A stretch of 64,000 nt of DNA from CS4-C045 sp963844115 (GCA_963844115.1 CAWJNN010000010.1:1-64000), one strand, 5' to 3'; shown: positions 38,617 through 50,447, numbered from the stretch's first letter. Notes: a model not told the origin generated them from the sequence alone. Made by a program: numbers and translations.

Positions 38617-39887
38617 AAGTTCAATTGGTAGGCGTCAGCCATCATTCAGCGCCGGTCGAGCTTCGGCAGCGTCTGGCATTTCGGCCCGATCAAGTTCCGG
38701 AAGCATTGGGCGGACTGCGCAGTCGTTTTCCCCAAACGGAAGCGGTCTTACTTTCGACCTGCAATCGCGTGGAAGTCTACACGGCGGCGGACGCCAACCG
38801 CGCCAGTCCCTCGCACCACGATGTCGTTCATTTCCTGGCAGATTTCCACCAGGTCGACGCGACCGATATTTTTGACGAACTGGTCGAGCGGACGGGGGAA
38901 GATGCCGTGCGTCATCTGTTTTACGTTGCGGCGAGCCTGGACAGCATGGTATTGGGCGAAGCTCAGATCCTGGGACAGGTCAAACAGGCCTACGAACTGG
39001 CCAATCAAGCCGGCGCGACCGGGCCATGGACCCACAGCATCTTCCAGTCGGCCCTCAAGGCGGCTCGGCGCGTGGCGTCCGAAACTGCCATCAACCGGCG
39101 TCGCACCAGCGTTCCTGGCGTGGCCGTCGCTGATTTCGCGAAGCAGATCTTCGAGCGATTCGACGACAAGGTGATCCTGGTGATCGGTGCCGGCGAAATG
39201 GCCGAGGAAACACTTCGCTATTTGCGGAACGAAGGGGCACGCAATATATCGATCATCAACCGCACGCTGGAGACGGCACAGCAAGCGGCCGCGCGCTGGT
39301 CGGGTCGGGCAGTTCCCTGGGATCAGCTGGATCAGCATCTGATCGAAGCCGATTTGGTGATCGGCACGACCGGATCCGAACAGCCGATCATCACGTTGAA
39401 GGACTATCGCCGCATCGAATCGAGTCGTTACCAGCGGCCGCTGTGCATTCTGGATCTGGCCGTCCCCCGCGACTTCGAGCCGACGATCGGTGAATGTCTG
39501 GGCGTCTACCTGTATAGTATCGACGACCTGCAAGAAACTTGCCGTCGGAACCGCCTGGCTCGCGAAAAGGAATGGCCAGCCGCTGAATTGATCATCGAAG
39601 AGGAGGCAACCAGATTCATGGAAGAGCTAAATCACAAGGCCACCGCACCGACCATCCGCCGGTTGCGCGATTCGTGCGAAGTCTTGAAACAGCAAGAGAT
39701 CGATCGGCTGTTTAACAAGCTGTCAGATTTAGACGAAGGATCGCGCGACGAAATCCAAAAGACGTTCGACCGCTTTTTGAACAAGGTGCTGCACCCTCCG
39801 CTAGAATCGCTACGGGACGAAGCGCGTAGCGGCACTCCGCATGGCCTGCTGGAAGCCCTCCGCCGTTTGTTTCAGCTGAAGGATTGA
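38613..39887 (+). CDS. hemA: Glutamyl-tRNA reductase
   Basis: The 424-residue enzyme starts MKVQLVGVSHHSAPVELRQR and has LLSTCNRVEVY (catalytic Cys), GEAQILGQVKQAYELA, VIGAGEMAEETLRYL (NADPH Rossmann) and LCILDLAVPRDFEP. The C-terminal dimerisation helices end in LEALRRLFQL. It starts tetrapyrrole synthesis by reducing glutamyl-tRNA. The ATG at 38613 overlaps the CcsA-like stop (ATGA), so the two are translationally coupled. It is convergent with the DinB gene. Confidence 0.94.
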   Translation: MKVQLVGVSHHSAPVELRQRLAFRPDQVPEALGGLRSRFPQTEAVLLSTCNRVEVYTAADANRASPSHHDVVHFLADFHQVDATDIFDELVERTGEDAVRHLFYVAASLDSMVLGEAQILGQVKQAYELANQAGATGPWTHSIFQSALKAARRVASETAINRRRTSVPGVAVADFAKQIFERFDDKVILVIGAGEMAEETLRYLRNEGARNISIINRTLETAQQAAARWSGRAVPWDQLDQHLIEADLVIGTTGSEQPIITLKDYRRIESSRYQRPLCILDLAVPRDFEPTIGECLGVYLYSIDDLQETCRRNRLAREKEWPAAELIIEEEATRFMEELNHKATAPTIRRLRDSCEVLKQQEIDRLFNKLSDLDEGSRDEIQKTFDRFLNKVLHPPLESLRDEARSGTPHGLLEALRRLFQLKD

Positions 39888-39905
39888 ACGGCGGAACTTC
39901 GACGT

Positions 39906-40409
39906 TTAGCGCAAGGGCGGCTTGCCCATCAATCGCCGCAGCAGACCGATTTGGCCCGCATGTAGCATTTCGTGTTTGGAACAAAAGTAGAGTGCTTCCA
40001 GCTTGGTCTTGAAGATCGGATGGGGATTGACCAACGGCGTGTCCAGATCGTCGCCTTCGTACTGCGGCACTTCGCGCACAACCGCATCAAACACCCGGTC
40101 CAACATCGCACGAATTTCTTCAGGGCCCGGGTAGGCCGACGCGTTGTCCTCGGGCGTCGACCCCTTGGCGAACCGTCGCAGATCATTTTTGGAAATCAAA
40201 TCCCAGTCGCCCGGCTGCAGGTTTCTGAGTCGTTCCAGGCAGAGCCGAAATTGGGCCATCGCCATGTGACCCACTTGCCATCCGATGTGGGTAACCCCTT
40301 CGCTGGGCATGCGAAACCAATCGCCCGGCTCTAGGTCTTCCAACAGCGACAGCGTATACTTCCGTGCATCCTTGATCTGCTGTAGCGGCAATTCCAGTGC
40401 TGGTAACAT
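39906..40409 (-). CDS. DinB-like four-helix metal-binding protein
   Basis: This 167-residue protein has HIGWQVGHMAMAQFRLCL and KHEMLHAGQIGLLRRLMGKP, the histidine arrangement of the DinB/YfiT superfamily (three His that bind a metal). Members are often thiol transferases or have unknown roles; no substrate can be given. The ATG at 40409 (MLPALELPLQQIKDARKYTL) is preferred over the longer frame from 40454. It is divergent from fhcA with only 22 bp between starts, so promoters must overlap the coding ends. Confidence 0.75.
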   Translation of the reverse strand: MLPALELPLQQIKDARKYTLSLLEDLEPGDWFRMPSEGVTHIGWQVGHMAMAQFRLCLERLRNLQPGDWDLISKNDLRRFAKGSTPEDNASAYPGPEEIRAMLDRVFDAVVREVPQYEGDDLDTPLVNPHPIFKTKLEALYFCSKHEMLHAGQIGLLRRLMGKPPLR

Positions 40410-40431
40410 AACGATTACTAATACCCAACTC

Positions 40432-42080
40432 ATGTTAAAAATCCAAGGTGGCACGGTTTATGACCCGGCCAACGATATTAACGGTGAGGTTCGAGACCTC
40501 TGGATCGACGGCGACAAAATCGTCTCGGCGCCGACGGACCCTGACGTTAAACCGACGAAGACCATCGCTGCCGACGGCCTGGTCATCATGCCTGGCGGTA
40601 TCGATATGCACTGTCATATCGCGGGTCCCAAGGTAAATATCGCTCGCAAGATGCGACCGGAAGAAAAGCGGGCCGACAAGAAAATTCTCCGAACGGCGAA
40701 CACGCACAGCGGCACGATGGGAAGCGCGCCCAGCACGTTCGCGACGGGCTATACCTACGCAGGTCTCGGTTATACAACCGCCTTCGATGCGGCCATTCCT
40801 CCGCTGGATGCGCGGCATGTCCACGAGGAGTTTGAAGATACCCCCTGTTTGGATAAGGGCTTCTACGTCCTGGTTGGCAATAACCATTACGTCATGCAAT
40901 CGATACAGGAAAAGGATCCGCAGCGGCTGCAGAACTTCCTGGGATGGTTGCTCAATGCGGCAAAAGGCTACGCGCCAAACTGGTCAATCCGGGCGGCGTC
41001 GAAGTCTGGAAACATCATCCTTCGGGCAACGTTTCCGGACTGGACACACACGTCGATCATTTTGACGTGACACCTCGCCAGATCATCATGTCGGTTGCGC
41101 AAGCCGGAAACGCGCTGGGTTTGCCACATCCGGTGCATATTCACTGCAATAACTTGGGCATGCCCGGCAATTGGACCACAACGCTGGAGACAATGAAGGC
41201 GCTAGAGGGCCATCGCGGCCATTTGACGCATATCCAGTTCCATAGTTACGGCGGCGGCGAAGGCGACGAGAACACGTTTAACTCGAAAGTTGCACCGCTG
41301 TGCGATTACCTGAACGAACACGACAATATTACGGTGGATGTCGGCCAGGTGATGTTTGGTGAAACGACCAGCATGACGGGCGATGGTCCCCTGGGCTATT
41401 ACCTGGCAAACGTCTACGGCACCAAATGGTTCAGCGGCGATACGGAAATGGAATCGGGTTGCGGCATCGCCCCAATCAAGTATCGGAACAAGAGCCTGGT
41501 GCATTCGATGCAGTGGGGCATCGGGCTCGACTGGTTTCTGATGGTCCAGGATCCTTGGCGGCTGGCGATGAGCACCGATCATCCCAACGGCGCTTCGTTC
41601 CGGGCTTATCCGCAGATCATTAGACTCCTGATGGATCGCCACTATCGCAAGGACATGTTGAAGGAATGTCATCCGGCGGTTCGCGAGCGTTGCAACTTCC
41701 CCGATATCGACCGCGAGTACACCCTGAACGAGATCGCCGTTATCACCCGCGCCGGTCCTGCCAGAATGTTGGGGCTGCCATTCAAGGGCCAGCTGGGTCC
41801 CGGCGCCGACGCGGATGTGACAATTTATACGCCGCACGAGAATAAAGAGATCATGTTCGAAGTGCCTCGCTACGTCATCAAGAGCGGCCAGATTGTCATC
41901 GAGGATACCGAACTGCGGCATGCTCCCGATGGCAGTACCTTGTTCGTCGGTACAAAACATGATCAAGACCGCGAGGCGGAGATCGGCGAGTGGTTCGAAA
42001 AATACTACTCGATCCGCTTTCGCAATTACCCGGTCTCGTCAGACTACATACAATCGCCCCGCGAGGTCGCCTGCAGTTAA
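40432..42080 (+). CDS. fhcA: Formylmethanofuran dehydrogenase/hydrolase subunit A (one frameshift)
   Basis: About 549 residues, an amidohydrolase-fold subunit. It has IMPGGIDMHCHIAGPKVNIA, then MRPEEKRADKK, and after the shift KLVNPGGVEVWKHHPSG, PVHIHCNNLGMPGNWTTTLE, HIQFHSYGG and MSTDHPNGASFRAYPQII. The family works with FhcBCD to hydrolyse formyl carriers in tetrahydromethanopterin-linked C1 transfer, a pathway known in planctomycetes. A missing base near 40972 breaks GYGAKLV into GYAPNWS. The start (MLKIQGGTVYDPANDINGEV) is clear. FhcB, C and D and formyltransferase genes are not in the window. Confidence 0.9.
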
Positions 42081-42245
42081 CGGCAAAGGTGATTTAGCCA
42101 CGGATGAAACCCGCGTGAATTGGTAGCTACATTCCTCGTGGTTCGCAGCAGCGGTGACACTGGTGTACGACAGTATTTGACGCGGATATAATCCAGTCTA
42201 TCCTTTGGTCTTTTCAAATTTCTCGTCGTTAGCAGGCAACTACAA

Positions 42246-43137
42246 TTGGCTTCCTACGGTAATTCACGCCGTCCGAGCATGGGCGGCGCCGGCAGCGCGA
42301 TTAAAGTCCGGCTGATGATTGCGCTCGCGATTGTCCTATTTTCGGTCGTCTCCTACTACATGGGGACCTCCAAAAACCCGGTTACCGGCGAAAACGAACG
42401 CGTCGCTATGGACGTCGATCAGGAAATAGCGATGGGATTGCAAGCCGTGGACGAAGTGATCGCTCAACACAAGGGTGAGATCCATCCTGGTACGGTCGAG
42501 CACGCGCGCGTCGATCGCATCGGCGACGAATTGTTGCAAGCGCTGGACAAGGAGTTGGAGTCCAAAGGGCTATCGAATCCTTACCGAGAGAAATTTGAAT
42601 TCCATCTTTTGGCCGACGAGCAAACCGTGAATGCATTCGCTTTACCGGGAGGACAGGTCTTTGTCACATGGGCCTTATACGAGCGTCTCGACGAACAAAA
42701 CGATGACGAGTTGGCCGGCGTGATTGGCCACGAGATAGGACACGTGTTGGCGCAGGCATGGCGCCAAGCGACTCGCCAAGCAGAAGCTGAGTCAGGGAAT
42801 TTCCGGGGCCGTGGGCGTTGCGGCGGGCGATCAACGGAGTAGTCAGATGGCCGCCGCCGTGGCGAATATGGTCAACATGACGTACGGACGGCAAGACGAA
42901 CTAGAATCGGATAGCTGGGGCGTAAAGCTGATGGCCATGGCCGGCTACGATCCGTACGCGCTGATCGGCGTCATGAAGGTCCTTGAAGAAGCCTCGGGCG
43001 GGAGCAAACAGCCAGAGTTTCTCAGCACGCACCCCAAGCCTGCGAATCGCATCGAATACATCAAGCGGGTGATTGAGGCAACGTTGCCCGAACGTCCGCT
43101 GCCCGATGGAGAGGTACCCGAACGGCCCCTGCGGTGA
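42246..43137 (+). CDS. M48-family metalloprotease with membrane anchor (one frameshift)
   Basis: About 297 residues. A TTG start at 42246 precedes one hydrophobic segment (VRLMIALAIVLFSVVSYYMG). The zinc motif is HEIGH in ELAGVIGHEIGHVLA. After a one-base shift near 42752, which hides HGAKRLAKQKLSQGISGAVG, the second frame gives the third zinc ligand region ELESDSWGVKLMAMAGYDPY and THPKPANRIEYIKRVI. This is the BepA/YfgC-like exported or anchored M48 arrangement. The role is presumably envelope protein turnover. It is convergent with the acid phosphatase gene, 22 bp away. Confidence 0.85.
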
Positions 43138-43159
43138 ACGACCTTTCCGTCGTTGGCGA

Positions 43160-44089
43160 TTACAGCGTCTTCTTTTCAGCCGGCGGGGCCAGATCCAGAT
43201 GGCCATGCTTCTTCCGCAGTTTTTTCTCGGCGGGGGCGGCATCGTCCCATTCAAAAAGTGCCCGCTCCCAACCGCCGTAATTTGCATTGGGCAGCACGAT
43301 CCACTTGTCGCCCCACTTATGCCGATTCTGTTCAACCAGTTCCCGTCGCTGCTCAGCGGTCGGCTTGAACCCAATTCCGACGAAATCGTTCAGGTCGTCA
43401 CCGATCAAGAGTAGCACCCGATAGCGGTCAGCGACGTAGGTGCGACGGGTTGTCTTGTCCGATGTCCAGAGGTCGCGTTCATGCTTGCTCAGGATGTTGT
43501 CGTCCGACCCAGGCTGTTCGATACCGACCAACTCCAGGTTGCGACGCGTTGCACGTTCGACGGCCGTCTCGCGATTTGTAATGAAAAAGACCGTGACTCC
43601 GGCGTCGCGGGCAAAGTCAATAAACTCTTTCGCCCCCGGCACCGCCTTCGCATGGGCCTGTTCGACCCACGCCTGCCATGTCTTCACATCGTAGCTACCA
43701 TTGTTTTTAATCAGTCGCGCCTGGTAGGGCGAGTTGTCCAAAACCGTCTCGTCGACATCCAGAATCACCGCGGGCGGAAGCGGCTCACCAGCACGGGACG
43801 CGTCAAGACGTTGCTGCTGTCCGATGTCCGCCGACCATGAACTGTCCCTCAGGGCCACGATCAGTCTGTCTTGCGCCAAGCGATACGCTTGTTCGGACAG
43901 CGCCAAGTACTCGCCTGAAGTCTGCATCCACAGCGTGGCGTCCAAATCTTCGTGAGCAATCGGCGGCTGGAGCTCGATAGAGTTACGCTCGGTATCGTCC
44001 GTTTGCCGCGAACTGCAACTCAGTGCAATGACGCTGCCGGCGAACATAATCAGCGATATTAAATGGCGGTTCGACACGATTAGGACCAT
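43160..44089 (-). CDS. HAD acid phosphatase, lipoprotein e(P4)-like
   Basis: A lipobox-like SVIALSC near residue 25 predicts a lipoprotein of 309 residues. HAD motif I is VILDVDETVLDN, motif II VFFITNRE, and motif IV GDDLNDF. Placement of YLALSEQAYRLAQ before motif I is typical of class C (HAD IIIB) acid phosphatases/5'-nucleotidases. It probably removes phosphate from nucleotides outside the cytoplasm. The last 30 residues are charged. Start M at 44089 fits the signal. Confidence 0.88.
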   Translation of the reverse strand: MVLIVSNRHLISLIMFAGSVIALSCSSRQTDDTERNSIELQPPIAHEDLDATLWMQTSGEYLALSEQAYRLAQDRLIVALRDSSWSADIGQQQRLDASRAGEPLPPAVILDVDETVLDNSPYQARLIKNNGSYDVKTWQAWVEQAHAKAVPGAKEFIDFARDAGVTVFFITNRETAVERATRRNLELVGIEQPGSDDNILSKHERDLWTSDKTTRRTYVADRYRVLLLIGDDLNDFVGIGFKPTAEQRRELVEQNRHKWGDKWIVLPNANYGGWERALFEWDDAAPAEKKLRKKHGHLDLAPPAEKKTL

Positions 44090-44288
44090 GCGCAGTTTTC
44101 GAAAATTGACGACCGAAGTTATTTACCCACCAGCACTACTATAATTGACGGACGATGGTAATTCATCATCGCGGCGAATTGGTGTGTCTTGCAAAGGGAT
44201 TCCTGGCCGCTATGAGCCGAAATTGAGGTACGCTGAACCACGGCAAATCTTGGCAGACGCTAGCCGCGCCAGAACCCCCGACGTATAA

Positions 44289-45964
44289 ATGAACAGAAGA
44301 AATGAACGAACAAAGGCGATCTTCATGGCGATAAGATGTTCGTGGTCCGCCCTAGTCATTTGCGCGATTGCACCATGTGCGGTGTGGTCTGCCGAAGGTG
44401 ATCCGCCCGCCGCTGCGGCGGTCCAGCGTTCGGCGATACCGAGCGAGGATGAACAGCGCGAAAAGCTCGAACTGATTCGCGACGTGTATTCCGAGCAGGG
44501 CGAGGCAGCCAAGACACCGGCTCAGAAGGCCACATTTGCGAATATGCTGCTTGCCGAAGCTCAAGATACGTCGAACGACCCGGTTGGACGCTACTTGCTG
44601 ATCCGCCTGGCCCGCGACGCGGCTGTCGAGGCTGCCAGCGTGCCAATCATCGTCCAAGCGATCGACACGATGGCAGCCGACTACGAGGTCGACCGAGATC
44701 AGCTTCTGGTCGAGGTTTTGACGAGGCTGACAAAGCATGTCCGCAACCCGCAAACGGCGGCGGAAGCTGTTATGGGCATCTTGGACTTGATCGACGATGC
44801 GATTCAAAAGGACGAATTCGTCTACGCGGAGAATCTGGGGAAGATTGTCTCGCGCATTGCCGGTAAATCAATCGACAGCGAATTGATCAATCGAGTGCGT
44901 TCGCGAAACAAGGAAATCCATAATCTGGCCAAGGAATATGAGGAAGTTGAGGCTGCCTTGGCCGTCCTGGACATGGAACCCTCGAACGCGGAGGCGAACC
45001 TGACAGCAGGCCGTTTCTTCTGTTTCTTAAAGAACGATTGGTCCACCGGTTTGCCGATGCTTGCGCTAAGCAGCGAAAAGGCGTTGGCTAACGTTGCTGC
45101 CAGCGAGCTGAAATCGCCCGAAGGTGCAGAAAAACAAGTAGCTCTGGGCGACCAGTGGCAGGCGGCTGCCGAGGAACTGAAAAGCGAAGCCCGAATCAGT
45201 GCCCTATCGCGCGAATAATGTGGTATGAAAAGGCGCTGCCTGAATTGAAGGGCCTGGCGAGAAGCGAACTGGAAATCAAGATCGAAACACTGCAGAAGTC
45301 ATTGCCCAGGTCCCCTTCCAAGATTCCGGTGGTCCCGCCGGGAGCCGTGTTGGTGATGACGTTCGACAAGGACTCTATCGTCAAACGCAGCGGTGAAGTT
45401 TTTGTGCAGGACTTGAGCGGCAAAGGCACTCACGGTGCTATTCGCGGCGCGGCACACGTCTCCGGCGTCCGCGGTGAAGCGTTGGCGTTTAACGGAACGA
45501 CGTCGTATGTCGATCTGGGAAACCCGGCCCAGCTGCAGATTAGCGGCAGCCAGACAATTTCCATGTGGATTTGGCCGGACGATCTGAAAGATCGCCGTAA
45601 CCCATTTTCGAAAGCCTATGGAGGCGAAGGGACGATCACGCTTGAGAAGAATGGCTCATTGAATTACTTCTATGGGACTTCCGGCAAGAACGCGAAACCG
45701 ACCGCTGGGCATGCGTCAAAGGCAAAAGTTAAGCCAAAGCAGTGGAACCACATTGCGGTTGTCCGTGATCTGAAGGCGCGAAGCATAACGTGGTACGTCA
45801 ACGGTACTCGCGAGCCGGCACAGAAAGCCAGGTATCCCGCAGCGAAGCCCTCGGCGCTGAAGACCTTCATTGGTAAGGGCTACACGAAGCCGTTCGTCGG
45901 CAAGATCGACGAGCTGATGGTCTTTAATCGCGACTCTTTCTCAGCAGGAAATTGGCGCACTTGA
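44289..45964 (+). CDS. Exported LamG-domain protein (frameshifted)
   Basis: A signal peptide (cut near CAVWSA) is followed by a helical region with TPAQKATFANMLLAEAQDTS and a repeat-like tail SEKALANVAASELKSPEG, then WYEKALPELKGLARSELEIK. The C-terminal LamG (ConA-like) domain has ALAFNGTTSYVDLGNP, SQTISMWIWPDD, WNHIAVVRDLKARSITWYVN and FVGKIDELMVFNR. A shift near 45213 (SALSRE-stop versus MWYEKALPEL) joins the halves; a second near 45931 probably hides a longer LamG end (LSQQEIGALDQEAL). This layout is common in planctomycete surface or periplasmic proteins that bind polysaccharide; no catalytic residues are visible. Confidence 0.7.
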
Positions 45965-46047
45965 TCAAGAAGCGCTAGAATGTGGGCTTGCATTCACGGT
46001 GGGTCCCAACCACCGTCCCCTCGCCTGCCTGCCCCAGAGCTTGTTAC

Positions 46048-47009
46048 GTGTTACAAAAATTCGATTGTGTTGTTTGCGGTTCCTGTGTCGTTGACATCCT
46101 GGTGCGACCGGTGCCGCTGGAGACGCCCATCGGCGGTGGTAAACTGATCGGTGTCGAACCGATCCAGCTGACGACCGGGGGAATTGTCTCCAATACGGGC
46201 ATCGCCATGGCACGGCTGGGAATGGGCGTGGCTGCCTTCAGCTATGTGGGCGACGACAGTTGGGCTGCGATCATTCGCGATCGATATCTGGAGGAGGGGC
46301 TCAATACCGATTACCTCCTGACGCATCCCGACGCGGCGACCAGTACCACCGCCGTATTGGTCGATTCGACTGGCGAACGAAGTTTCGCTCATTGCGTCGC
46401 GCGCCGAAAGAAATGACAAAGCGGACCTTTCTGGATCACTTGGATTTGTTTTCCCAAAGTCGGATGACGTTATTCGGGTACTATTCGCTGATGCCAAGGC
46501 TGGAAAAGGACCTGCCCGAGGTTCTTCAGGCGATTCGAGAAACCGGCTGCCAGACGGCTCTTGATGCAGCCGGAGTTGGTGGATCGATGCAACCTTTAGA
46601 CGCCGCCTTGCCGTACCTGGATGTCTATGTTCCCAGCCGCGCGGAGGCAGAGAACCAGACCGGTCAGACGGATCCCCAGCGCATCATCGAAACGTTCCGG
46701 CAATGTGGAGCGCCAGGGTTATTGGGCGTCAAGCTGGGCAGCCAGGGAGCGTTGTTGAGTCCAGCGGACGGAGAATTCGTCGAAGTAAGTCCGGTCACGC
46801 CACCAGGACCGGTGGTTGATACGACCGGGGCGGGCGACTGTTTTTACGCGGGGTTGCTAAGCGGCCTGTTGAACGGGATGCCTGTCAACGAAGCGGGTCG
46901 ACTGGCTGCGGCGACGGGCGCCTGCTGTGTCACCGGGTTGGGCGCGACGGCTGGCCTGCGCGATCTACACCAGACGCTGGAGTTAGCCAGTCTGGAATCG
47001 CGGCTTTGA
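46048..47009 (+). CDS. PfkB-family sugar kinase (one frameshift)
   Basis: About 320 residues. The GTG at 46048 starts VLQKFDCVVCGSCVVDILVR. The family's first signature is QLTTGGIVSNTGIAMARLG and the second DTTGAGDCFYAGLLSGLL (catalytic D in GAGD). A base lost near 46400 splits FAHCVGAPKEMTKRTF. The substrate sugar or nucleoside is not evident. It is convergent with the sugar isomerase-like gene, separated by a terminator-like hairpin, and together they suggest small-sugar metabolism. Confidence 0.85.
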
Positions 47010-47049
47010 ACTGTTGCGGTAATGGGAGCGGTACCAGAAAGAAAAGGGC

Positions 47050-47073
47050 CGCGGGCGGTTCACACCACCCGCG
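47050..47073. terminator. Hairpin between convergent genes
   Basis: CGCGGGCGG (47050-47058), loop TTCACA, CCACCCGCG (47065-47073): nine positions with one C-A mismatch. It lies between the stops of the PfkB gene and the isomerase-like gene. There is no T-run, but planctomycete intergenic hairpins of this shape at convergent ends are common. Confidence 0.55.
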
Positions 47074-47097
47074 ACCTATAACTCCCTCCTGATTGTC

Positions 47098-48095
<998 letters not shown>

Positions 48096-48595
48096 ACTTC
48101 GCTCCTTTTGAAAGATGTTCGAATCGTCGAGCGGATACGACGCACACCTGCGGATCCGCTTCTTCCTGGAACCGACTATTTTGACAGATTCTTAACGGTC
48201 TTCAACTACCCGACGACTAGGGAATGGGTCGTTGTCGCGGATCAACCCACTTTGCTGGTTGAATGCCTGGGCCAACGTTCGTTTCGCAGCAAGAATTTGC
48301 CAGTGTAGACGAACGGCGGTGCTCGCAATGCTTGCCGGCTTGCCCCATTGAGCGTAGGGTCAAAGTATACAAACGAGTCGTAAATTGCAATGTTTGCTGC
48401 ACTTACGAATACGTCGGGAACCAGATCCCATCCGAGGTCTTCGTCCGTAGACTTTCTCCAGTCAGGACAGACCTCCAGGGATCACGCCGAAGGGTCAACA
48501 ATTCCTCTTTGCCGATGCCAGATTTCGTTGACCAGCCGAGGCTGCTACGAGATGTTGAAGAGTTGTAGAACTCATTCAACCCAGCAGGCTCATTC
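48096..48595. other. Intergenic region entering the mobile island
   Basis: No supported gene. A 65-bp dispersed repeat lies at 48287-48351 (second copy 53805-53869). The rest shows nothing recognisable. Confidence 0.55.
48287..48351 (+). repeat. Dispersed repeat, left copy
   Basis: The last 35 bp (48317-48351, containing CGCAATGCTTGCCGGCTTGC) match 53835-53869 with two differences. The 30 bp before are more loosely similar. The two copies are in the same orientation on either side of the mobile island. Confidence 0.75.
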
Positions 48596-49679
48596 ATGCA
48601 ATTCGTTCTTCAGCCCTGGCAACTGTACTTTCTCATTCTCACTGGCTGGGTGAATCGGCAACAACAGAATGTGATCAACCACCTACGAATCGAGAATCAG
48701 ATCGTCAAGGAGCAACTGGGCAAGAGCCGAATCCTGCTCAACGATGACCAGCGACGTCGACTTGCTGTCAGCGGCAAGATCCTTCGGTCGCAAACTGCTC
48801 GAAGAGGTCGGTACGCTGTTCACACCGGATACGATCCTACGTTGGCATCGGACTTTGGTTGCCAAGAAGTGGGACTACACCCACCAGCGTAAATCTGTGG
48901 GCAGGCCGCGCGTAGCCAAAGAGATTGTCGATCTGGTTTTGCGTTTTGCACGCGAGAACCCCACGTGGGGTTACGACAAGATTGAGGGCGCTTTGGCAAA
49001 TCTTGGCCACGAGGTGTCCGACCAAACGGTGGGCAACATTCTCAAAGATCATGGAATTGAGCCAGCCGGTGATCGCAAGCGGCAAACGACGTGGGCCACC
49101 TTCCTGAAAGCTCACTGGGACGTCCTGGCGGCGATCGACTTCACCACGGTGGAAGTCTGGACTACCCGGGGCTTGGTCACGTTTTACTTGCTGTTCGTCA
49201 TGGATCTGAAAACGCGTCGCGTTCAGTTCGTCAATTGCACGACGAACGCCAAAGAACCGTGGATGAAGCAGCAAGCTCGTGAATTGACCAACTTTGAAGA
49301 TGGCTTTCTCAACGACAAGCGGTATCTCATCATGGATCGCGATGGTGCTTTCTGCCCAGCGTTTCGCGAGATGCTCCGGCTGTCGGGTGTGGAACCGATC
49401 GTTCTACCGCCGAAAAGTCCAAACTTGAACGCTTATCTCGAGAGGTTTTTCAGATCGCTGAAATCCGAGTGTCTCGATCGAATGATCTTCTTTAGTGAGA
49501 AATCTCTGCGCAACGCTTGCCATGAATTCCTGGCGCATTATCACGGCGAGCGAAATCATCAGGGCCTGGGTAACTCGATCATCGAGCCGGGTGAAGAAGT
49601 TGGCCAGCATCATGGCGATATCGAATGCCGCGAGCGGCTTGGTGGTTTGTTGCGGTACTACTATCGCAACGCTGCATAA
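48596..49679 (+). mobile_element. DDE (rve) transposase, planctomycete IS (one frameshift)
   Basis: About 361 residues. The N-terminus is MQFVLQPWQLYFLILTGWVN and DDQRRRLAVSGK; a shift near 48778 then leads to GRKLLEEVGTLFTPDTILRW. The rve core has the acidic triad DFTTVEVW (D), LIMDRDGAFC (D) and NAYLERFFRSLKSE (E), followed by HYHGERNHQGLGN. It ends GGLLRYYYRNAA. It moves DNA by DDE chemistry; IS family placement (IS3/IS481-like) is not certain. IS ends are not obvious. Its 3' end is duplicated directly downstream. Confidence 0.85.
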
Positions 49680-49863
49680 CAATTTCGACGTAGCAGCCGC
49701 CTCAATCGTGCGTCCGCTGTGCGCCCGCCAGCCAATCTGGGCTCTGTCGACGCAATATCGAAGCCATAGAGCAGCGATCTCGTCCGAGATTCCGGCTTCG
49801 CGAAGTTGTTAAATCCGAATTGCCAAAGAACTTTGCGATCGTTTGTATATTTTGACCGTACGC

Positions 49864-49915
49864 CATCAAACGTATTGAACGAACACTGGCTAATCACTAA
49901 TCACGGCCTGACCCC
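49864..49915 (+). mobile_element. RAYT 3'-end remnant 1
   Basis: CATCAAACGTATTGAACGAA and the following bases match the last codons of the RAYT gene (coding strand) and continue into the full 26-bp terminal repeat (49890-49915), including the TAA stop region. This is a solo end of the element without its gene body. Confidence 0.8.
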
Positions 49916-49924
49916 AAGGTTTTC

Positions 49925-50185
49925 CCAAACTTGAACGCTCATCTCGAAAGGTTTTTCAGATCGCTGAAATCCGAGAGTCTCGATCGAATGATATTCTTTA
50001 GTGAGAAATCTCTGCGCAACGCTTGCCATGAATTCCTGGCGCATTATCACGGCGAGCGAAATCATCAGGGCCTGGGTAACTCGATCATCGAGCCGGGTGA
50101 AGAAGTTGGCCAGCATCATGGCGATATCGAATGCCGCGAGCGGCTTGGTGGTTTGTTGCGGTACTACTATCGCAACGCTGCATAA
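49925..50185 (+). pseudogene. Duplicated transposase C-terminal fragment
   Basis: The fragment encodes about 85 residues identical or nearly so to the end of the upstream transposase, but lacks both aspartates of the DDE triad. It is part of the tandem duplication and not a working gene. Confidence 0.85.
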
Positions 50186-50371
50186 CAATTTCGACGTAGC
50201 AGCCGCCTCAATCGTGCGTCCGTTGTGCGCCCCCGCCAGCCAATCTGGGCTCTGTCGACGCAATATCGAAGCCATAGAGCAGCGATCTCGTCCGAGATTC
50301 CGGCTTCGCGAAGTTGTTAAATCCGAATTGCCAAAGAACTTTGCGATCGTTTGTATATTTTGACCGTACGC

Positions 50372-50423
50372 CATCAAACGTATTGAACGAACACTGGCTA
50401 ATCACTAATCACGGCCTGACCCC
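50372..50423 (+). mobile_element. RAYT 3'-end remnant 2
   Basis: This is the second copy of the RAYT end, carried by the duplication; the 26-bp terminal repeat is at 50398-50423. GACCCCAAGGTTTT follows twice in a row. Confidence 0.8.
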
Positions 50424-50447
50424 AAGGTTTTTGACCCCAAGGTTTTC

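Larger units (their letters stand above)
49419..50427 (+). repeat. ~506-bp tandem duplication of transposase 3' end and RAYT end
   Basis: 49419-49924 and 49925-50427 are near-identical copies, about six differences by eye. Each contains the last 85 codons of the transposase, about 180 bp of following DNA, and a RAYT 3'-end remnant. The second copy begins in the middle of the catalytic Glu region (NAHLERFFRSLKSES), so it is non-functional. Confidence 0.9.
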
